Source: Gammaproteobacteria bacterium
Lineage (GTDB): Bacteria; Pseudomonadota; Gammaproteobacteria; Francisellales; CACEW01
Length of the DNA: 9,049 bases
NCBI GenBank assembly: GCA_028282045.1
Contig: JANQIS010000111.1
Span: 1 to 9,049, forward strand
Direction: 5' to 3'
The position numbers and the translations under genes are program-made. Shown piece by piece: positions 6,506-9,049 of this stretch; the stretch's first letter is position 1; each line of letters opens with the position of its first letter. The notes beneath the pieces were generated by a model. The model had not been told where the DNA came from. It saw only the letters and a program-made list of their open reading frames with translations, and searched no databases.

Positions 6506-7114
6506 TTAAAACAATGGCTTACTAGGCTGCTGGCTGAGACGACTCATCATTCCCGTTACCATCTCTTCCCTGGTACAACACGAACGATTCATCATCGCCC
6601 ATGGCATCAGCCGCATGTATGCCGGGGTCATGACCATGGGGTCACCTGTAGCCAAGGAATCCATCGCATGGTAGCCTGAATCCCCAGAAGAAACCCTAGC
6701 ATGAATCACCAGACCAACCATCATTATCAGCAACAAAAATGCTCCGAAAGCAATTCCAGCTATTATTGAGGGATCTGTATGGCAATCCACTTGAGCATAT
6801 TCCAAACAGGCCCGATCCGCATCACTACCACCAGAAAAAACCGTCACGGCATCTGCTGATAGCCAGCCGCAACCATCTGTTCTCACAATACTTCCCGATG
6901 GTACTGAAACCTGTGGCATTACATTACCATCAATTATGTCCTGAGGAAGGCGGGCCGAAAGATCCGAGCAATTTTGCGGGAGTTGAATCCCATCAATGAT
7001 GGGGCGTGTAGTATCTGTTGTTGGCACACCCACGCGACTAACTATCTGGCCAAGGTCATTCACCAATTGAATAAAAACTGACATTGTGAAGTTTGAGCCA
7101 CTCGTTCCTCGCAC
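6506..7114 (-). CDS. Unrecognised single-pass membrane protein inserted between fabH and fabD
   Basis: This 202-residue product is one I do not recognise. The GTG start is favoured over the ATG at 7084 because AGGAG lies six bases before it, and the later ATG has no ribosome site at useful spacing. There is no N-terminal signal peptide. Residues 1-115 are hydrophilic with four cysteines (49, 82, 103, 111). One strong membrane segment spans about 116-138 (SIIAGIAFGAFLLLIMMVGL), with a Gly-x3-Gly pattern (120/124). It is followed by His-Ala-Arg and a Met-rich tail with a Cys-Cys pair (179-180). The cysteines before the membrane segment suggest a periplasmic N-terminal part, but that is inference. 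It reads in the same direction as the fab genes, has its own likely promoter and splits a usually adjacent pair. It could regulate or tether the pathway, or simply be an acquired passenger. Confidence 0.72.
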   Translation of the reverse strand: MRGTSGSNFTMSVFIQLVNDLGQIVSRVGVPTTDTTRPIIDGIQLPQNCSDLSARLPQDIIDGNVMPQVSVPSGSIVRTDGCGWLSADAVTVFSGGSDADRACLEYAQVDCHTDPSIIAGIAFGAFLLLIMMVGLVIHARVSSGDSGYHAMDSLATGDPMVMTPAYMRLMPWAMMNRSCCTREEMVTGMMSRLSQQPSKPLF

Positions 7115-7120
7115 TTTCCA

Positions 7121-7125
7121 CTCCT
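7121..7125 (-). promoter_or_regulatory. Ribosome binding site that decides a GTG start
   Basis: AGGAG on the minus strand, six bases before the GTG at 7114, supports translation of the unrecognised membrane-protein gene. It also favours the GTG over the ATG ten codons further in. Confidence 0.65.
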
Positions 7126-7190
7126 ACTGAGCTATTTAAATACAGAAAAATTGTGCTATATATGGTGCCGGAATACAATGATTAATTTTG

Positions 7191-7219
7191 ATAATAAATA
7201 TTCACACCCTACGCGGCAA
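7191..7219 (-). promoter_or_regulatory. Probable sigma70-type promoter upstream of the membrane-protein gene and fabD
   Basis: On the minus strand TTGCCG (7214-7219, four of six matches to TTGACA) and TATTAT (7191-7196, five of six to TATAAT) are separated by exactly 17 bases. The transcript would start near 7184, leaving a leader of about 70 bases before the GTG at 7114. The gap of about 140 bases after fabH is AT-rich, unlike the tight junctions elsewhere in the cluster. The promoter would give the membrane-protein gene, fabD and fabG a transcript independent of plsX-fabH. I see no intrinsic terminator after fabH, so read-through from fabH is also likely. Confidence 0.55.
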
Positions 7220-7254
7220 AAGGTTGTGAAATGTTATGTATCGGCAGGCATGCC

Positions 7255-8220
7255 TTAATAACGTAACAGTGCTGCACCCCAAACAAATCCGGCGCCAAAG
7301 GCTTCAAAAAGAATCAAATCTCCACGTTGAATACGGCCATCTTCAATGGCAATATCCAGGGCCAGCGGGATGGTCGCCGCTGAGGTATTGCCTTGGTCAT
7401 CGATAGTCATCACCACTTTATCCATCGGCAAACCCAGCTTCTTCGCCGTGGCAGTGATAATGCGTTCATTGGCCTGATGCGGTACCAGCCAATCAATGTC
7501 AGCCTGGGAATAACCGGTGCCTTCAAGCACCTGGCCAACCACTTGATCCATCATCTCCACAGCATGGCGAAAAACTTTATTACCTTGCATTTTCAAAGTG
7601 TTGTCAGTTTGCTCAGCATCGCCCATATTCTCCGGCATGGCATTGGGCACATACAGCAATTCTTTATGTTCGCCAGAGCAATAAATCGCTGTTTTAATCA
7701 GCCCTTCTCCTTCACCACGGCTAAACACGGTAGCCGCTGCGCCATCCCCAAACAACACACAAGTAGAACGATCCTGCCAATCCAAAAAACGCGACATCCG
7801 CTCAGAACCGATAATCAACACATGATTGATTGCCGGATTACGAAAATATTGCTCGACGATATTGAGCATATACACATAACCTGAGCAGGCAGCGGAAATA
7901 TCAAAAGCAGCACATTGGGCGCCAATTTGGGCCTGCACTTGAGATGCTGTGCTGGGCATTAAAGTATCCGGTGATGAGGTGGCTACCATAACCAAATCAA
8001 GCTGATCAGCCGCTAAGTTGGCATGCTCCAGCGCTTGCTGCGCTGCCTGGGTCGCCATATAAAGGTTGGTCTCATGTGCTGCTGCAATATGACGTCGTTT
8101 GATGCCGGCACGCTGGTAAATCCACTCGTCTGAGGTTTCCACCATGCGCTCTAAATCTTGGTTAGTTAGCAATTTGGGCGGCAAATAGCGCCCGGTTCCG
8201 GTAATGATTGGTTGTGACAT
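7255..8220 (-). CDS. fabH: 3-oxoacyl-ACP synthase III (beta-ketoacyl-ACP synthase III, KAS III)
   Basis: This enzyme starts fatty-acid synthesis by condensing an acyl-CoA, usually acetyl-CoA, with malonyl-ACP in the cytosol. The 321 residues are close to the E. coli length of 317. The catalytic triad is Cys112 in DISAACSGYVYML, His247 in WLVPHQANERI and Asn277 in DDQGNTSAATIP. The FGDGAAATV motif (157-165) and the C-terminal FEAFGAGFVWGAALLRY are also typical. The ATG overlaps the plsX stop by one base (TAATG), so the two are likely translationally coupled. Unusually, fabD does not follow directly. A 140-base gap and an unrelated gene intervene. Confidence 0.98.
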   Translation of the reverse strand: MSQPIITGTGRYLPPKLLTNQDLERMVETSDEWIYQRAGIKRRHIAAAHETNLYMATQAAQQALEHANLAADQLDLVMVATSSPDTLMPSTASQVQAQIGAQCAAFDISAACSGYVYMLNIVEQYFRNPAINHVLIIGSERMSRFLDWQDRSTCVLFGDGAAATVFSRGEGEGLIKTAIYCSGEHKELLYVPNAMPENMGDAEQTDNTLKMQGNKVFRHAVEMMDQVVGQVLEGTGYSQADIDWLVPHQANERIITATAKKLGLPMDKVVMTIDDQGNTSAATIPLALDIAIEDGRIQRGDLILFEAFGAGFVWGAALLRY

Positions 8221-9049
8221 TAATGACTCTCTTGGCCTAACAAGTCAGCAATTTGATGATGAATTTTACTAGGAATATCTTGCTCTACTTCTTTGACGGC
8301 TTCAACTATAGCATTCAAAAAGGCCACTTTATCAGCACCGCCATGGCTCTTGATCACAATACCCTTTAAGCCAATCAAACTGGCTCCATTGTAACGGCGG
8401 TTATCCAGTTTATTGCGCAGTTTTAATAATATTGGCAAGGCAAACACTGACAGCACACGTGCCATCAGGCTACTTTTAAAGACGGCTTTCACATGATAAG
8501 CGATATGTGAGGCTGTACCTTCAACGGTTTTGAGCGCTATATTACCGATAAAGCCATCACAGACAATGACATCGGCTTTATCACGCAGCAAATCATTACC
8601 CTCTACAAAACCGATATAATTAATTGACTCACATTCGCCAAGCATTTTGGCTGCTTGTTTGATAATCTCCAGGCCCTTCATATCTTCTTCACCGATATTG
8701 AGCAGTGCCACACGTGGTTTACCGTGTTCCGGATGAATACAGGCATGATGGATAGAACCCATCACACCGAATTGGAATAAATGCTCTGCACTACAGTCAA
8801 CATTAGCACCCAGATCGAGCATATGCACCGGATGCGTCTCACCGGTTTGGTGATTCACCCCTGGAAAGGCATAAATAATGGCTGGCCGATCTACGCCCGG
8901 CAACATCTTTAACACAAAACGTGATGTCGCCATCAGAGCGCCGGTATTGCCAGCACTGACACAGGCATCTGCCCGCCCCTCTTTGACCAGATTGATTGCA
9001 ATACGCATAGAGGAGTCTTTTTTATTGCGCAACACCAGTGCCGGCGATT
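8220..9049 (-). CDS. plsX: Phosphate acyltransferase PlsX (5' end beyond the window)
   Basis: PlsX converts acyl-ACP and phosphate to acyl-phosphate, the donor for PlsY in phosphatidic-acid synthesis, as a peripheral membrane enzyme. About 276 residues are visible. By alignment from memory with E. coli PlsX (356), roughly the first 75 are missing beyond the right edge. The frame is open to the edge and the residues there (SPALVLRNKKDSSMRI) match the family, so the GTG at 9035 is an internal Val, not a start. Conserved segments are CVSAGNTGALM, LDLGANVDC, ALLNIGEED, VCDGFIGNIALKTVEG and YNGASLIGLKGIVIKSHGGAD. The stop overlaps the fabH start. In related genomes rpmF usually lies upstream, but that is outside this window. 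Confidence 0.96.
   Translation of the reverse strand, partial: SPALVLRNKKDSSMRIAINLVKEGRADACVSAGNTGALMATSRFVLKMLPGVDRPAIIYAFPGVNHQTGETHPVHMLDLGANVDCSAEHLFQFGVMGSIHHACIHPEHGKPRVALLNIGEEDMKGLEIIKQAAKMLGECESINYIGFVEGNDLLRDKADVIVCDGFIGNIALKTVEGTASHIAYHVKAVFKSSLMARVLSVFALPILLKLRNKLDNRRYNGASLIGLKGIVIKSHGGADKVAFLNAIVEAVKEVEQDIPSKIHHQIADLLGQESH

Noticed and set aside
7393..7884. 163-codon plus-strand open frame antisense to fabH
   Set aside because: It is a shadow of fabH, with His-rich and Ile-rich composition typical of antisense translation and no start context.
9033..9035. GTG as the start of plsX
   Set aside because: The frame stays open to the window edge with family-like residues before it, so this is an internal valine and the true start lies outside.

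Overview
This window carries a bacterial fatty-acid synthesis cluster of the gammaproteobacterial type. It lies on the minus strand in the order plsX (5' end cut off by the window edge), fabH, an unrecognised membrane-protein gene, fabD, fabG, acpP, fabF and tmk. The proteins align best, from memory, with the Escherichia, Pseudomonas and Legionella families. The plsX-fabH-fabD-fabG-acpP-fabF order is classical for Gammaproteobacteria. I cannot name the genus. Moderate base composition, a decayed neighbouring gene and loss of the usual pabC/mltG/holB neighbours would suit a host-associated or streamlined lineage, but that is inference.

Layout, right to left along the transcribed strand. plsX and fabH overlap by one base (TAATG). 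A roughly 140-base AT-rich gap with a good sigma70-like promoter follows. Next comes a 202-codon gene for a single-pass membrane protein that I do not recognise, and it interrupts the usual fabH-fabD junction. Then come fabD, fabG and a 195-base gap holding a perfect TATAAT box, followed by acpP. An intrinsic terminator sits between acpP and fabF. fabF has a near-perfect Shine-Dalgarno sequence just past that terminator, and tmk starts three bases after fabF.

On the left, the plus strand carries a GT4-type glycosyltransferase (959-2128) that converges on tmk. The roughly 215 bases between them hold a perfect 8-bp inverted repeat and a block that looks like a structured intergenic repeat. Further left is an unrecognised gene (main open frame 191-742). 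Its coding-like sequence continues at both ends in other frames, so it is probably a frameshifted pseudogene, unless the assembly has errors.

How the genes work together: FabD makes malonyl-ACP, FabH starts chains from acetyl-CoA and malonyl-ACP, FabF elongates, FabG performs the first reduction, and ACP carries every intermediate. PlsX moves finished acyl chains from ACP to phosphate for phospholipid synthesis. Tmk (dTMP kinase) is a frequent passenger at the end of this cluster. The main novelty is the membrane protein inside the operon, with its own promoter and ribosome site. The second is the acpP/terminator/fabF arrangement, which should keep ACP in excess.
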